Positions 1 through 9,279 of a DNA stretch of 64,000 nucleotides are shown piece by piece. The position numbers and the translations under genes were made by a program. Source of the DNA: an uncultured Pseudomonadota bacterium. Lineage in GTDB: Bacteria > Pseudomonadota > Gammaproteobacteria > CAJXQU01. The DNA is taken from contig CAJXQU010000001.1 of NCBI GenBank assembly GCA_913058255.1, forward strand, positions 372,001 through 436,000, in the 5' to 3' direction. Numbering within the stretch: position 1 is the stretch's first letter; each line of letters opens with the position of its first letter. Below the pieces are notes generated by a model. It did no database searches. It had not been told where the DNA came from and saw only the letters and a program-made list of their open reading frames with translations.

Positions 1-924
1 GAATGCTGACTCAGGATCCGTTTGATACGCACGGTCATAGGCAGACAACAAACTATTATCGACAGCCACTCCACATGGATTTGCATGTTTGACGATGACG
101 CAGGCTGGTTTTTCATCAAATTGTTTAACACATTCAAGCGCAGCATCGGTATCAGCAATATTGTTATAAGAAAGTTCTTTGCCTTGCAGCTGAGTTGCCG
201 TAGAAATATTGGCTTCAGTTTGTTGAGTAGAAACGTAAAAAGCCGCTTGCTGATGTGGGTTTTCACCATAGCGCATCGTTTGGGCTTTTTTGAATTGGGT
301 ATTGAATGTTGTCGGGAAACCTTCAGGTTTTCCATTTTCAACAATCGCCCCTAAATAATTGGCAATCATGCCATCGTAACCAGCTGTGTGTTCAAACGCT
401 TTGGTTGCTAGTTTAAAGCAGCTCTCTTTGCTTATTCCACCTTGAGACTTTAATTCTTCGATAACAGTTTCATAGTCCGAAGGGTTGACAACGATCGCGA
501 CATTGGCGTGATTTTTCGCTGCGGCACGAACCATAGTAGGACCACCGATATCAATATTTTCGATAGCATCCTCTAGTGAGCAATTTGGTTTTGCAACGGT
601 CTCAGCAAATGGATAGAGGTTTACAACGATCAGATCAATAGGGTCGATTCCATGCTCAGCCATTACTTCATCATCTTGTCCACGACGGCCAAGAATGCCA
701 CCATGAATTTTTGGATGCAGTGTTTTCACTCGACCGTCCATCATTTCAGGGAAACCAGTATGTTCCGAAACTTCTTTTACAGCTAAACCTTGATCGGCGA
801 TTAGTTTTGCGGTGCCACCGGTTGATAGTAGTTCAACACCCAACTCGGAAAGTGCTTTTGCTAGCTCTGCTATACCCGTCTTATCAGATACACTGATCAG
901 TGCACGTCGTACATTTATTGTCAT
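1..924 (-). CDS. purH: Bifunctional AICAR transformylase / IMP cyclohydrolase, 3' end cut by window edge
   Basis: Catalyses the last two steps of de novo IMP synthesis in the cytosol. The reverse strand reads from an ATG at 924 through 308 codons without a stop, so about 200 C-terminal residues of a roughly 520-residue protein lie outside the window. The N-terminal MGS-like cyclohydrolase domain carries [16 protein letters not shown] and [11 protein letters not shown]. The transformylase domain begins with [14 protein letters not shown] and has the KHANPCG motif at about residues 279-285, with its catalytic Lys and His. It lies 42 bases downstream of fis on the same strand, so co-transcription with dusB-fis is plausible. 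Confidence 0.97.
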   Translation of the reverse strand, partial: MTINVRRALISVSDKTGIAELAKALSELGVELLSTGGTAKLIADQGLAVKEVSEHTGFPEMMDGRVKTLHPKIHGGILGRRGQDDEVMAEHGIDPIDLIVVNLYPFAETVAKPNCSLEDAIENIDIGGPTMVRAAAKNHANVAIVVNPSDYETVIEELKSQGGISKESCFKLATKAFEHTAGYDGMIANYLGAIVENGKPEGFPTTFNTQFKKAQTMRYGENPHQQAAFYVSTQQTEANISTATQLQGKELSYNNIADTDAALECVKQFDEKPACVIVKHANPCGVAVDNSLLSAYDRAYQTDPESAF

Positions 925-966
925 GTAATTTAGTCCTGTAAATTATGCTGAAACCAAGGGCTGGTT

Positions 967-1263
967 TCATTTTTCAATATTATACTTCTGTAGTTTTTTT
1001 CGAAGCGTGCCACGGTTTAGTCCGAGCAACTCAGCCGCTTTGGTGACGTTATTATCTGTTTGGGATAAAACAATTTCAAGCAAAGGTCTTTCTATTTCAC
1101 TTAGGACAATATCGTATAAATTGCCTGGAACATGACCTTCAAGATCTTTAAAGTAGGCCTCTAATGATGATTGGATTTGACTGCTAAGCGCGACGTCTCG
1201 ACGATTATCTTTACGTCGCTCACCTTGTCTACGTTCGACAAAACTTTTCTGTGTCTCAATCAT
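967..1263 (-). CDS. fis: DNA-binding protein Fis
   Basis: Nucleoid-associated factor that bends DNA and stimulates growth-phase promoters. The 98-residue product has the Fis C-terminal helix-turn-helix (TKAAELLGLNRGTLRKKL, about residues 74-92). Its N-terminal part is basic and Arg-rich (RRQGERRKDNRR), unlike the enterobacterial beta-hairpin arm. It starts 6 bases after the dusB stop, the conserved dusB-fis operon arrangement of gammaproteobacteria. Length and HTH agree with the family. Confidence 0.95.
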   Translation of the reverse strand: MIETQKSFVERRQGERRKDNRRDVALSSQIQSSLEAYFKDLEGHVPGNLYDIVLSEIERPLLEIVLSQTDNNVTKAAELLGLNRGTLRKKLQKYNIEK

Positions 1264-1269
1264 ATTTGT

Positions 1270-2262
1270 TTATGCGGCCTTGGCGTTGATGGCTTGTCTC
1301 TCAAAAAAATCAATGATGAGTTTTAACTGCGTCTCTATGTTATCAACCCGTGATATTTGCCGCCAGACATTTTTGCTTTCTGATGCGATTTCGGATGGAA
1401 GTTTATCCAAATACCAACGAATATGTTTTCTCGCGATACGAATTCCTTGAAATTCACCGTAAAAAACATAAAGGTTATTCATATGCTCAAGCATTATTTT
1501 TTCTATATCAGAAGAAGACGGAGGTTTGATCAGTTCTTCGGTGTTAAGAAAATGTTTGATCTGATCAAAAATCCAAGGGCTACCTTGAGCGGCACGACCA
1601 ATCATAATTCCATCAGCCCCAGTTAGCTCTAAAACACGTTTTGCTTTTTGTGGGCTAGTGATATCACCATTGGCATAAAGTGGAATATTGATCGCTTGTT
1701 TTATCGAGCGGATGGTTTCATATTCAGCATCACCACGATAAGCGCAGGCACGAGTTCGGCCATGAACCACGATTGATCGAATACCTGATTGTTCTGCAAT
1801 TTTAGCAATGGTGACTCCATTACGATGCTTGGGATCGGTACCCGTACGAATCTTCACCGAGACAGGAACATCGACCGCGTTGACGACAGCTTCAAGAATT
1901 TGCCCGACCAAAATTTCATTTTTTAGTAATGCGGAACCAGCCATAACATTACAGACTTTTTTTGCTGGGCAGCCCATATTAATGTCGATCACTTCGGCTC
2001 CATTGTCGATATTAAAACGAGCAGCGTCAGCCATTGTCTTTGGATCAGAACCTGCGATTTGAACAATTCTTAAACCCGATTCACCACGGTAGTCTATACG
2101 GTTTTTACTTTTGCGGGTATTTCTAAGAGCAGGGTTTGCTGAAACCATTTCAGATGTAGTTGCGTCGGCACCAAAGCGACGACACAAAATGCGAAAAGGG
2201 CGATCCGTGATTCCGGCCATAGGAGCTAGGACTATTTTTGGAAGTTGATTCTCAGTCGACAT
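1270..2262 (-). CDS. dusB: tRNA-dihydrouridine synthase B
   Basis: FMN- and NADPH-dependent enzyme that reduces uridines in the tRNA D-loop. The protein has 330 residues, normal for the family. It starts with the flavin-barrel signature VLAPMAGITDRPFR and has the catalytic Cys at about residue 98 in GCPAKK. Further barrel motifs are VKIRTG, VHGRTR, ANGDI and GADGIMIGRAA. It sits directly upstream of fis, and 5 bases separate it from the DUF3426 protein gene. Confidence 0.96.
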   Translation of the reverse strand: MSTENQLPKIVLAPMAGITDRPFRILCRRFGADATTSEMVSANPALRNTRKSKNRIDYRGESGLRIVQIAGSDPKTMADAARFNIDNGAEVIDINMGCPAKKVCNVMAGSALLKNEILVGQILEAVVNAVDVPVSVKIRTGTDPKHRNGVTIAKIAEQSGIRSIVVHGRTRACAYRGDAEYETIRSIKQAINIPLYANGDITSPQKAKRVLELTGADGIMIGRAAQGSPWIFDQIKHFLNTEELIKPPSSSDIEKIMLEHMNNLYVFYGEFQGIRIARKHIRWYLDKLPSEIASESKNVWRQISRVDNIETQLKLIIDFFERQAINAKAA

Positions 2263-2267
2263 AAGAC

Positions 2268-3182
2268 TTACAAAAATGTGAATTCAAAACTGCTGGTTTC
2301 ATCAGCAGAACCGAGAATTTCAAGTACGATATGAACAGGCTGTTTTGGTTTCATTCCTGTTTCGAGATCAACGCTTTCATCTAAATATTCATTGGGTGAA
2401 AACTGCCGGCTTCCAACCGGCCGGCCCACTTTGTTAAAGAGATCTAATTGTAGTTTTGGAAATACTTGAAAATCTTTTGAGCTATTCATCAAAGTTGCAT
2501 TGACCAACAGGACGTCTCTAAACTGCGGATGTTCTCGAACATCCCGAGAAATTAAATTGATCGCAGAAGTATCATTAAATTTTGTAACGATAGGACATTC
2601 TATGAGATGACACATGGGTTGAGCTTTTGGAAATTTTGCCAGTATAGCTCCAGGGTTAAATGTGATTAACTGGAAGAGCAACAAGCCGATAAAAAAAATG
2701 CTTGTTACAACCCATATCGTATTCGACTTCTTTTCAATGGGCTCTGAAAATGCATTTTCATCATCGATTAAGCCTTCAAAAATAGAAAGTTCTTGTTCAG
2801 AAAGATTGTGAATTTCTTCGGAGACAATAGCGCCGTCGTCTTCCTCGGATGAGTTCGCTTCGCCAGTAGGAAGTTTTTCTTCAAAAAATTCAAGATCATC
2901 GTCTTCGTTAGAAAGTTCTATCTCTTCTGAGAATGCTTGTTCGGGTTCTTCCTCAACCTCAACCTCGGTACCGAGAATGGTTGAGCCGATCGTATTATTG
3001 CCAGCTTGATCCGGGTCAGTAGGAAAGTTTTGTGCGCTTGTTGCTTCCGTATTTTCTAATAAAGACTCGATGGCATTAAAAACCTTCATGCAGCAGCCAC
3101 ACTTTACCTGTCCATTGGCAGCTTTGAGCTGGTCAATACTGACGCGGAAATAGGTGTCGCATTCTTCGCAATGAGTGATCAT
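2268..3182 (-). CDS. MJ0042-type zinc-finger protein with DUF3426 domain, membrane-anchored
   Basis: Function unknown. The 304-residue protein begins with a zinc-finger motif (Cys5 and Cys8, then Cys28 and Cys31). A very acidic linker follows (about 41-150, rich in Glu, Ser and Asp), then one membrane helix (IWVVTSIFFIGLLLF), then a C-terminal DUF3426 domain on the outer side. In many gammaproteobacteria this gene sits between prmA and dusB, as here. It starts 9 bases after prmA and ends 5 bases before dusB. Confidence 0.88.
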   Translation of the reverse strand: MITHCEECDTYFRVSIDQLKAANGQVKCGCCMKVFNAIESLLENTEATSAQNFPTDPDQAGNNTIGSTILGTEVEVEEEPEQAFSEEIELSNEDDDLEFFEEKLPTGEANSSEEDDGAIVSEEIHNLSEQELSIFEGLIDDENAFSEPIEKKSNTIWVVTSIFFIGLLLFQLITFNPGAILAKFPKAQPMCHLIECPIVTKFNDTSAINLISRDVREHPQFRDVLLVNATLMNSSKDFQVFPKLQLDLFNKVGRPVGSRQFSPNEYLDESVDLETGMKPKQPVHIVLEILGSADETSSFEFTFL

Positions 3183-3191
3183 GGGGCAATC

Positions 3192-4088
3192 TTACTGAGT
3201 TATTCGTGCGCCTTCCAGCAGCGACCATTCATTTTTACAATTCGGCTCTTTAAAAGTGAAGAATGGAGTGTAGGCCTCGAGCACATCTGGGATCTGCTCT
3301 TGAAGTATTCCTGACAGAATAATATGGCCACCCAGCTCTGTATATTTAGCAAATAATGGCGCAAGCTTGATCAACGGATTGGCTAAGATATTCGCAATAA
3401 ATAGGTTTGCTTTGATGTCTTTTGTTTCATCTGGACCCGTGATAGTAAAGATGTCCAGAACCTGATTGTTGCTCGCATTTTCTTGGGTGCTATTTAAGGA
3501 TTGTTGCTCTATGTCGACAGCCCAGATTGACTCCGCACCAATCTTAGCAGCAGCGATAGCTAAAATCCCTGAACCACAGCCGTAATCAACAACGGTTTTA
3601 TCCTTGATCAGTTCAGCATGTTCAGCGAGCCAAGTTAAGCATAGCGAGGTGGTTTCATGAGTGCCGGTTCCAAATGCCATGCCGGGATCAAGCATTAGGT
3701 TGATGTCCTTTGGTTCCGGTGGTGTTTCCCAGCTAGGACAGATCCAAAGGTTCTGACCAAACTTCATCGGTTTGAAACGAGACATCCAAGCACGTTCCCA
3801 GTTTTCGTCTTTTAAGGGCAGTACTTCATGTGGTGGGAGGCGAGGAATTTTCTGCTTTACGAGGGAAAGAATTTGATCAATATTAATAGCTGCATCAAAT
3901 AGAGCGATTAGCCGAATTTGATCCCACCATTCAAGTTCTTTTTGCCCAACATCGAACAAGGCTTGATCTGCTGCGTCAAGAAGAGTGATAGCAGCGGAAC
4001 CAGCCTCTTCGAGCGCATCAGATAGAAGTTCTGCAGTTGTTGTTTCTGTAATAAAAACTAGCTGAACCCAATGAGTTGTCGCCTCCAT
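3192..4088 (-). CDS. prmA: Ribosomal protein L11 methyltransferase
   Basis: SAM-dependent methyltransferase that trimethylates ribosomal protein L11. The N-terminal substrate domain (HWVQLVF, LLSDALEEAGSAAITL) is followed by the SAM motif VDYGCGSGILAIAAAK, with TGTHETTSLCL just before it. I chose the ATG at 4088 (298 residues), which has GGGGA 12 bases upstream at the end of accC. A TTG at 4100 would add four residues and overlap accC by 8 bases. Co-oriented with accBC, a common arrangement. Confidence 0.95.
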   Translation of the reverse strand: MEATTHWVQLVFITETTTAELLSDALEEAGSAAITLLDAADQALFDVGQKELEWWDQIRLIALFDAAINIDQILSLVKQKIPRLPPHEVLPLKDENWERAWMSRFKPMKFGQNLWICPSWETPPEPKDINLMLDPGMAFGTGTHETTSLCLTWLAEHAELIKDKTVVDYGCGSGILAIAAAKIGAESIWAVDIEQQSLNSTQENASNNQVLDIFTITGPDETKDIKANLFIANILANPLIKLAPLFAKYTELGGHIILSGILQEQIPDVLEAYTPFFTFKEPNCKNEWSLLEGARITQ

Positions 4089-4092
4089 TTGA

Positions 4093-5436
4093 TTAATCAA
4101 TCCCCAGCTTTTTCTCCAAATAGTGGATATTTATTCCACCTTCGCAAAAGCCTTGATCCGTTAACATATCTATATGCAGAGGGATGTTAGTTTTGATTCC
4201 CTCGATAACTAATTCAGAAAGCGCATTACGCATTCTGGCTAGTGCCGCATCACGGTTTTCACCATGTGCAATTAATTTCCCGATCATAGAGTCATAATAT
4301 GGTGGTACTTTATAACCCTCGTAGATATGCGTATCCATACGAATACCTGGACCGCCCGCTGGATGATACAGTGTGATGGTGCCAGGAGACGGCATAAAGT
4401 TTTCAGGATCTTCTGCATTGATTCGACATTCGATTGAATGCCCCCAGATTGATACATCATCTTGGGTGTATGTGAGTTTTTCTCCGGCAGCGATACGTAA
4501 TTGTTCTTTAACGATATCAACGCCTGTGATCATTTCAGTGACAGGATGTTCAACCTGAACTCGGGTGTTCATTTCGATAAAGAAAAACTCATCATCTTGA
4601 AACAAGAATTCAAACGTCCCTGCACCACGATAGCTAATCCTCTTACAAGCAGCGACACACTGAGCACCAATTTTTTCACGTAGTTCCGGTGTAATTCCAG
4701 GCGCAGGTGCTTCTTCGATAACTTTTTGGTTACGGCGTTGCGTTGAACAGTCACGTTCACAAAGGTGAATAACATTGCCGTGTGTATCAGCGATAATCTG
4801 GATCTCAATATGACGTGGTCTTTCGAGAAATTTTTCAAGATAGACGTCGCCATTACCGAAAGCATTTTTTGCTTCTGTTTGCGTTAAAGCGATGGAGCTT
4901 TCTAATTCAGCTTCACTACGAACTACTCGCATACCACGACCACCGCCACCTGCGGTTGCTTTGATAATAACGGGATAACCGATCTCATTGGCAAGACGTT
5001 TATTTCTGACCATGTCATCGTCAATAATGCCATCAGATCCAGGTACGCAAGGTACGCCAGATTCTTTCATGGCTTTGATAGCAGAAACCTTGTCACCCAT
5101 TATTTCGATGGTTTCAGCACGAGGTCCAATAAAAATAAAACCACTTTTTTCAACCCGATCAGCAAAGTCCGCGTTCTCAGAGAGAAAGCCATAACCCGGA
5201 TGGATAGCAACAGCATCGGTGATTTCAGCAGCACTTAAGACGGCTGGAATGTTCAGGTAGCTGGCTGCTGATGCAGCTGGCCCGATGCAAACAGACTCGT
5301 CGGCAAGGCGGACATGTTTTAGATCTCGATCAGCCTCGGAGTGAATAGCCACAGTTTTGATACCCATTTCGCGGCAAGCACGAAGGATACGCAATGCAAT
5401 TTCGCCACGGTTGGCAATTACGATTTTTTCTAGCAT
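4093..5436 (-). CDS. accC: Acetyl-CoA carboxylase, biotin carboxylase subunit
   Basis: ATP-dependent carboxylation of the biotin carried by AccB, the first half-reaction of malonyl-CoA synthesis. At 447 residues it has family length. Motifs: [14 protein letters not shown] at the N-terminus, [10 protein letters not shown], the glycine-rich ATP-grasp loop [24 protein letters not shown], and [14 protein letters not shown] near the active site. It follows accB by 10 bases. Malonyl-CoA from this complex would also feed the aryl-polyene cluster at 21-36 kb. Confidence 0.98.
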   Translation of the reverse strand: MLEKIVIANRGEIALRILRACREMGIKTVAIHSEADRDLKHVRLADESVCIGPAASAASYLNIPAVLSAAEITDAVAIHPGYGFLSENADFADRVEKSGFIFIGPRAETIEIMGDKVSAIKAMKESGVPCVPGSDGIIDDDMVRNKRLANEIGYPVIIKATAGGGGRGMRVVRSEAELESSIALTQTEAKNAFGNGDVYLEKFLERPRHIEIQIIADTHGNVIHLCERDCSTQRRNQKVIEEAPAPGITPELREKIGAQCVAACKRISYRGAGTFEFLFQDDEFFFIEMNTRVQVEHPVTEMITGVDIVKEQLRIAAGEKLTYTQDDVSIWGHSIECRINAEDPENFMPSPGTITLYHPAGGPGIRMDTHIYEGYKVPPYYDSMIGKLIAHGENRDAALARMRNALSELVIEGIKTNIPLHIDMLTDQGFCEGGINIHYLEKKLGID

Positions 5437-5446
5437 TGCAGACCTC

Positions 5447-5887
5447 TTATTCGACAGTAAACAGCGGTTGACCGAATTCTACAGGCTGACCATCATCAGC
5501 AAGAATGGCTTTAATAACACCATCGCGATCCGCCTCAATTTGATTCATGATCTTCATCGCCTCAATAATACAAATGACATCACCTTGTTTGATCGATTGG
5601 CCAACAGCAGCAAAAGGGGCTGCCCCCGGAGACGATGATAAATAGTATGTTCCAACCATTGGTGAGGTTATGGCATTTTCATTTGAGTCAGCCGCTGGGG
5701 CAGGCGCTGCTGCTATTGGCGCCGCAGCAGGTGGTGCTATAGCGATGGGGGCTGCGATAGGTGCGGCGACAGCACCGCTGCCATGACGAGAAATTCGGAC
5801 TGATTCTTCACCTTCTTTTATCTCGATCTCAGCGATGCCAGATTCTTCTAGCAATTCGATTAGTTTTTTTACTTTTCTGATATCCAT
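5447..5887 (-). CDS. accB: Acetyl-CoA carboxylase biotin carboxyl carrier protein
   Basis: Carries the biotin that shuttles CO2 between AccC and the carboxyltransferase. The 146-residue protein has an N-terminal conserved block ([21 protein letters not shown]), an Ala/Pro-rich linker (about 45-75), and a biotinyl domain with EAMKIMN, the biotinylated Lys at about residue 112. The gene lies 6 bases after aroQ, the usual aroQ-accB-accC order. Confidence 0.98.
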   Translation of the reverse strand: MDIRKVKKLIELLEESGIAEIEIKEGEESVRISRHGSGAVAAPIAAPIAIAPPAAAPIAAAPAPAADSNENAITSPMVGTYYLSSSPGAAPFAAVGQSIKQGDVICIIEAMKIMNQIEADRDGVIKAILADDGQPVEFGQPLFTVE

Positions 5888-5893
5888 TATGTT

Positions 5894-6340
5894 TTAACTC
5901 TGATTTGATAAGTGTTCTAAACCTGCGTGATATGCAAATCGATAACCCTGAGCGCCTAAACCACAAATGACGCCGACAGCAATATCTGACAGATAAGAAT
6001 GTTGTCGAAATTCTTCACGCGCATGTACGTTGGACAAATGCACTTCAATGAAGGGAATGTTTACACCCAGCAGGGCATCGCGAATGGCGACACTGGTGTG
6101 GGTGAATGCCGCTGGGTTGATAATGATGAAATCAACATGATCATTAGCAGCAGCATGAATCTTTGTAACCAGATCATGTTCAGCATTAGACTGATAGAAA
6201 TCTAGCTTGTTGTTATCTTCATTAGCAAGCTTGGAAATCTGTTGTGCTATGTCGGCCAGGGTTGTACTTCCGTACAGTTCTGGCTCACGTGTTCCGAGTA
6301 GATTTAGGTTGGGACCATTGAGCACAAGCAGATTTGCCAT
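5894..6340 (-). CDS. aroQ: 3-dehydroquinate dehydratase, type II
   Basis: Third step of the shikimate pathway. Motifs of the dodecameric type II enzyme: [18 protein letters not shown] (Arg and Tyr of the active site), [16 protein letters not shown] (His) and [15 protein letters not shown] use the ATG at 6340 (148 residues); a TTG at 6352 would add MVSL and has no better ribosome site. First gene of the minus-strand run leading to accBC. Shikimate output also supplies chorismate-derived aryl starters such as 4-hydroxybenzoate, though that link is inference. Confidence 0.96.
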   Translation of the reverse strand: MANLLVLNGPNLNLLGTREPELYGSTTLADIAQQISKLANEDNNKLDFYQSNAEHDLVTKIHAAANDHVDFIIINPAAFTHTSVAIRDALLGVNIPFIEVHLSNVHAREEFRQHSYLSDIAVGVICGLGAQGYRFAYHAGLEHLSNQS

Positions 6341-6452
6341 CAAACTAACCAATTTAGCGAAGATACCTGAAGATTAGCAGAAATTAGAGGCTATATCGAT
6401 AACTTTTTTAATTATTTAGAATCGCTTTATCGAAAACTGGTAAGCTAAAGGA

Positions 6453-7220
6453 ATGAGTATCAAACGACAAGAACTTGAAGAGTTTCTCGACACGCTGCTA
6501 AAGCCTTGTGATTACGCTGATTATGGCCCAAATGGATTGCAGGTTGAAGGCTGTGAGTCGTTGACGAAAATAGCATTTGCAGTTTCGGCCACGGCAGACT
6601 CGATAGCACAGGCTGTCGAAAAAGGTGCACAGGCGATGATCGTCCATCACGGCCTGTTTTGGTCATTTCACAGCACAAAAACATTGACGGGGCCTTTTGC
6701 GAAACGCGTTTTTCCTTTAGTTAAAAGCGAGATCAATTTATTTGGTTATCACCTACCATTGGACGGCCACCCTGACATTGGAAATGCAGCAACTCTGGGG
6801 AAGTTGATCGGGCTAGAAGAACAAACAGCATTTGGTGACTACAAAGGTTCGGCTACGGGAGTTCAAGGCACATTGAAAAATTCGATCAGCGTGACAGAAT
6901 TGCAAAAAAGACTCGCTGGCGTACTTAATCACAATGTCATCGTCGCCAGTTATGACCAGCAAGCCCCTATAAAAACGGTAGGGATTATTACCGGTGGCGC
7001 AAATAGTGAGTGGAAACTTGCCGCTGAAACAGGGCTTGATGCCTACATCACGGGAGAAATCAGCGAACACGACTGGCATGATAGCCAAGAAGCGGGTGTA
7101 CATATGTTTGCTGGAGGTCATCATGCGACAGAACAGTTTGGGATCAAAGCTTTGATGGTCAAAATACAAGGTAAGTTTGATTTGGAATGTTTTTATATTA
7201 GTAGTGAAAACCCTGCATAA
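6453..7220 (+). CDS. NIF3-like dinuclear metal centre protein (YbgI family)
   Basis: Conserved cytosolic protein with a dimetal site; cellular role unsettled (E. coli YbgI, often called a GTP cyclohydrolase 1 type 2 homologue). The 255 residues have the family start (LEEFLDTLL, DYGPNGLQVEG), the metal-binding VHHGLFW, the LPLDGHPDIGN segment, and the C-terminal GGHHATEQFG. Divergent from aroQ across 112 bases. The lipoprotein gene begins 18 bases downstream. Confidence 0.93.
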   Translation: MSIKRQELEEFLDTLLKPCDYADYGPNGLQVEGCESLTKIAFAVSATADSIAQAVEKGAQAMIVHHGLFWSFHSTKTLTGPFAKRVFPLVKSEINLFGYHLPLDGHPDIGNAATLGKLIGLEEQTAFGDYKGSATGVQGTLKNSISVTELQKRLAGVLNHNVIVASYDQQAPIKTVGIITGGANSEWKLAAETGLDAYITGEISEHDWHDSQEAGVHMFAGGHHATEQFGIKALMVKIQGKFDLECFYISSENPA

Positions 7221-7238
7221 ATAATAAGGAAAAGAACA

Positions 7239-7532
7239 ATGCGTAAATTTAAAATTATTGGGCTGGTGGTTAGCTTTTCTTTATTGACACTCTTATCCGC
7301 TTGTTCTGAGGAACAGCAAAATAAACTTTCAAGATTAGGTGTTACATGGCTTGAGGGAGATTACAAAATCACCTATGCAGATGGTTCGCATGTAAAAGAG
7401 TGGGTAGTCAACGACGGCAAAGTTACATCAGAATCAGCGAAAGGCTATTATTTCTTTTGGGCGACTATTGATGGCAAGAAGAGCTATGTCCAAACACCAA
7501 TAGTAAGAACATATATTGAAGAAATTAAATAA
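7239..7532 (+). CDS. Small predicted lipoprotein, unknown function
   Basis: The 97-residue product has a lipoprotein signal: charged start MRKFK, a hydrophobic core and the lipobox LLSAC, so acylated Cys at about residue 22. The mature part is a small domain with WLEGDYKITYADGSHVKEWVV. I do not recognise a family. A good ribosome site (AAGGA) lies just before the ATG, and the gene directly follows the NIF3-like gene, so it may be co-transcribed. Confidence 0.75.
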   Translation: MRKFKIIGLVVSFSLLTLLSACSEEQQNKLSRLGVTWLEGDYKITYADGSHVKEWVVNDGKVTSESAKGYYFFWATIDGKKSYVQTPIVRTYIEEIK

Positions 7533-7583
7533 GCCGATTAAGGTGAGTAAACACTGAGGTAAACAGTTGAGGCACTCAAAGTG

Positions 7584-8606
7584 CTATCCAAAAACATCCA
7601 TAAGATCGATGCTTGAATCATGACCGATCATATTGAAATTTTTCTCGATCCAACTTTCAGCGTGTTCACGCCCTTCTGTGAATAACATATCTAAGAAAGC
7701 TTTTGATGTGTTTAATCGACTTTTATGGCTTAAATCATTCATCAAATTATCTGCTTCAATCATATGAATGTGAGTATTTTTCAGACGATTTTCGAGTACA
7801 CCATTGACCGTAGGACCTGATGCAAAACGTTCTTTAGCATCAGCGATGGAACGCATCTCTCGTAGGAAAGCGGCATTAAAGCCTAACTCTGCTGAGCGAA
7901 TACGGATCTCTTCTGCGGTCGTTGGGTGAGAGTCTTTGCTCAAGGGCGATAATAAAACCACCATAACATCGGTACTCTCACAGTTATAAAGCAGAGGATA
8001 GATAGCGGGGTTGCCTGCAAAACCGCCATCCCAATAAGCCTCACCATCAATTTTTACGGCCTGATGCATTGTTGGCAAGCAAGAGGATGCAAGAAGCGTA
8101 TCTGCTGAAAGTTCGTTGGTTTTAAATACTCGAATTTTACCCGTGCGGACTTGTGTGGCAGCGATAAATATTTTCAGAGAGCTTTCTTTACGGATACGCT
8201 CAAAATCAATGAGGTCATCAACGATCAAGCGGAGTGGATCGAAGGCTAAAGGATTGAACTGATATGGCGATAAGAACCAGCCAACCGAGCGTATGATAGC
8301 GAATGCAGGTGACCGATCTATATTTGAAAAATTGTCGATAAGGCTCAGTTTAGAATCCGTTAAACTTTTTTGAGAAAGTGCGCCCCAAAAGTCGGATAGC
8401 GTTTTCTTTGCACCATCGCGACCGTTTTCTAATAAACCATGTGTAAGTGCAACCGCATTCATAGCCCCAGCGCTAGTTCCGCTGATCCCTTCAATATTTA
8501 GCTGCTCTTCTTCTAATAAACGATCGAGAACGCCCCATGTGAAAGCACCATGAGCTCCACCACCTTGTAGAGCTAAGTTAACTGTTCTTGTGTCTGAGTT
8601 ATTCAT
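7584..8606 (-). CDS. Patatin-like phospholipase
   Basis: Predicted serine acyl hydrolase with a Ser-Asp dyad. From the ATG at 8606 the protein has 340 residues. LALQGGGAHGAFTWGVLD supplies the oxyanion hole (about 11-28), GISGTSAGAMN has the nucleophile Ser45, and DGGFAGNPAIYPL supplies the dyad Asp. A longer frame reaches 8765 but would run into the redoxin gene and adds no family sequence. No signal peptide from this start, so probably cytosolic. Confidence 0.9.
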   Translation of the reverse strand: MNNSDTRTVNLALQGGGAHGAFTWGVLDRLLEEEQLNIEGISGTSAGAMNAVALTHGLLENGRDGAKKTLSDFWGALSQKSLTDSKLSLIDNFSNIDRSPAFAIIRSVGWFLSPYQFNPLAFDPLRLIVDDLIDFERIRKESSLKIFIAATQVRTGKIRVFKTNELSADTLLASSCLPTMHQAVKIDGEAYWDGGFAGNPAIYPLLYNCESTDVMVVLLSPLSKDSHPTTAEEIRIRSAELGFNAAFLREMRSIADAKERFASGPTVNGVLENRLKNTHIHMIEADNLMNDLSHKSRLNTSKAFLDMLFTEGREHAESWIEKNFNMIGHDSSIDLMDVFG

Positions 8607-8697
8607 ATTATGATTTTTGTGCGATGCAGCATAACTCCATCGTAACACGCTAACCTTAATAGGGAAGTAATAAAGTGATAAAAATACTAGGTTAATG

Positions 8698-9279
8698 CTA
8701 GAGAGAGGGTTTTTTGTCAAATATTGTTCTGAAGATTTTTTCTGCTTCAGTCCGTTTAATATCACCTTTTCGAGTGAACATTATTTTTCCTGAACGGTTG
8801 ATGATCACAGTGTAGGGTAAGACGCCGATATTGTTACCATAAAGGCTAGCAATTTGCATGGCATCATCTTCACCCACGAGAGTGGGGAAATTGAGTGGTT
8901 GTTGAGTTAAGAACGCTTTTACATTGCTAGGCGTATCAACCGCAAGCCCAAGAAATTGTAAACCTTGATCTTGATACTTTTCTTGCATCTCTATGAAGAT
9001 TGGAAGCTCTTCTTTGCAAGGTGTACACCAAGGAGCCCAAAAGTTGAGGACCAAAACATGACCATCCCATTCAGAAATAGAATGTAGCTTCCCATCCAAA
9101 TCTTTCATTTGGAAATCAGGTCTTGGTAGTCCGATCAACAACATATCTGTTGGCGAGCTTAGTTGTGTATTTTGCATAGGAACACGATTCGCATTCATTA
9201 AATTATGCATAAAAAAACCAGCAGATGCCGCGAGGATCATCAGGCCAATAATCATAAATGGAATGTGATTTTTTTTCAT
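8698..9279 (-). CDS. TlpA/ResA-like thiol-disulfide redoxin, membrane-anchored
   Basis: Periplasmic thioredoxin-fold protein of 193 residues. The N-terminal membrane anchor (about 7-26) is followed by the AhpC/TSA-Redoxin fold with FWAPWCTPCKEELP, the active Cys pair at about 85 and 88, and the cis-Pro region GVLPYTVII. Its ATG immediately follows the dsbD stop with no gap, so DsbD is the likely electron donor. Candidate roles are cytochrome c maturation or reduction of periplasmic disulfides. Confidence 0.92.
   Translation of the reverse strand: MKKNHIPFMIIGLMILAASAGFFMHNLMNANRVPMQNTQLSSPTDMLLIGLPRPDFQMKDLDGKLHSISEWDGHVLVLNFWAPWCTPCKEELPIFIEMQEKYQDQGLQFLGLAVDTPSNVKAFLTQQPLNFPTLVGEDDAMQIASLYGNNIGVLPYTVIINRSGKIMFTRKGDIKRTEAEKIFRTIFDKKPSL

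Noticed and set aside
22-354. 110-codon plus-strand frame at the window start
   Set aside because: Antisense to the clear purH coding sequence.
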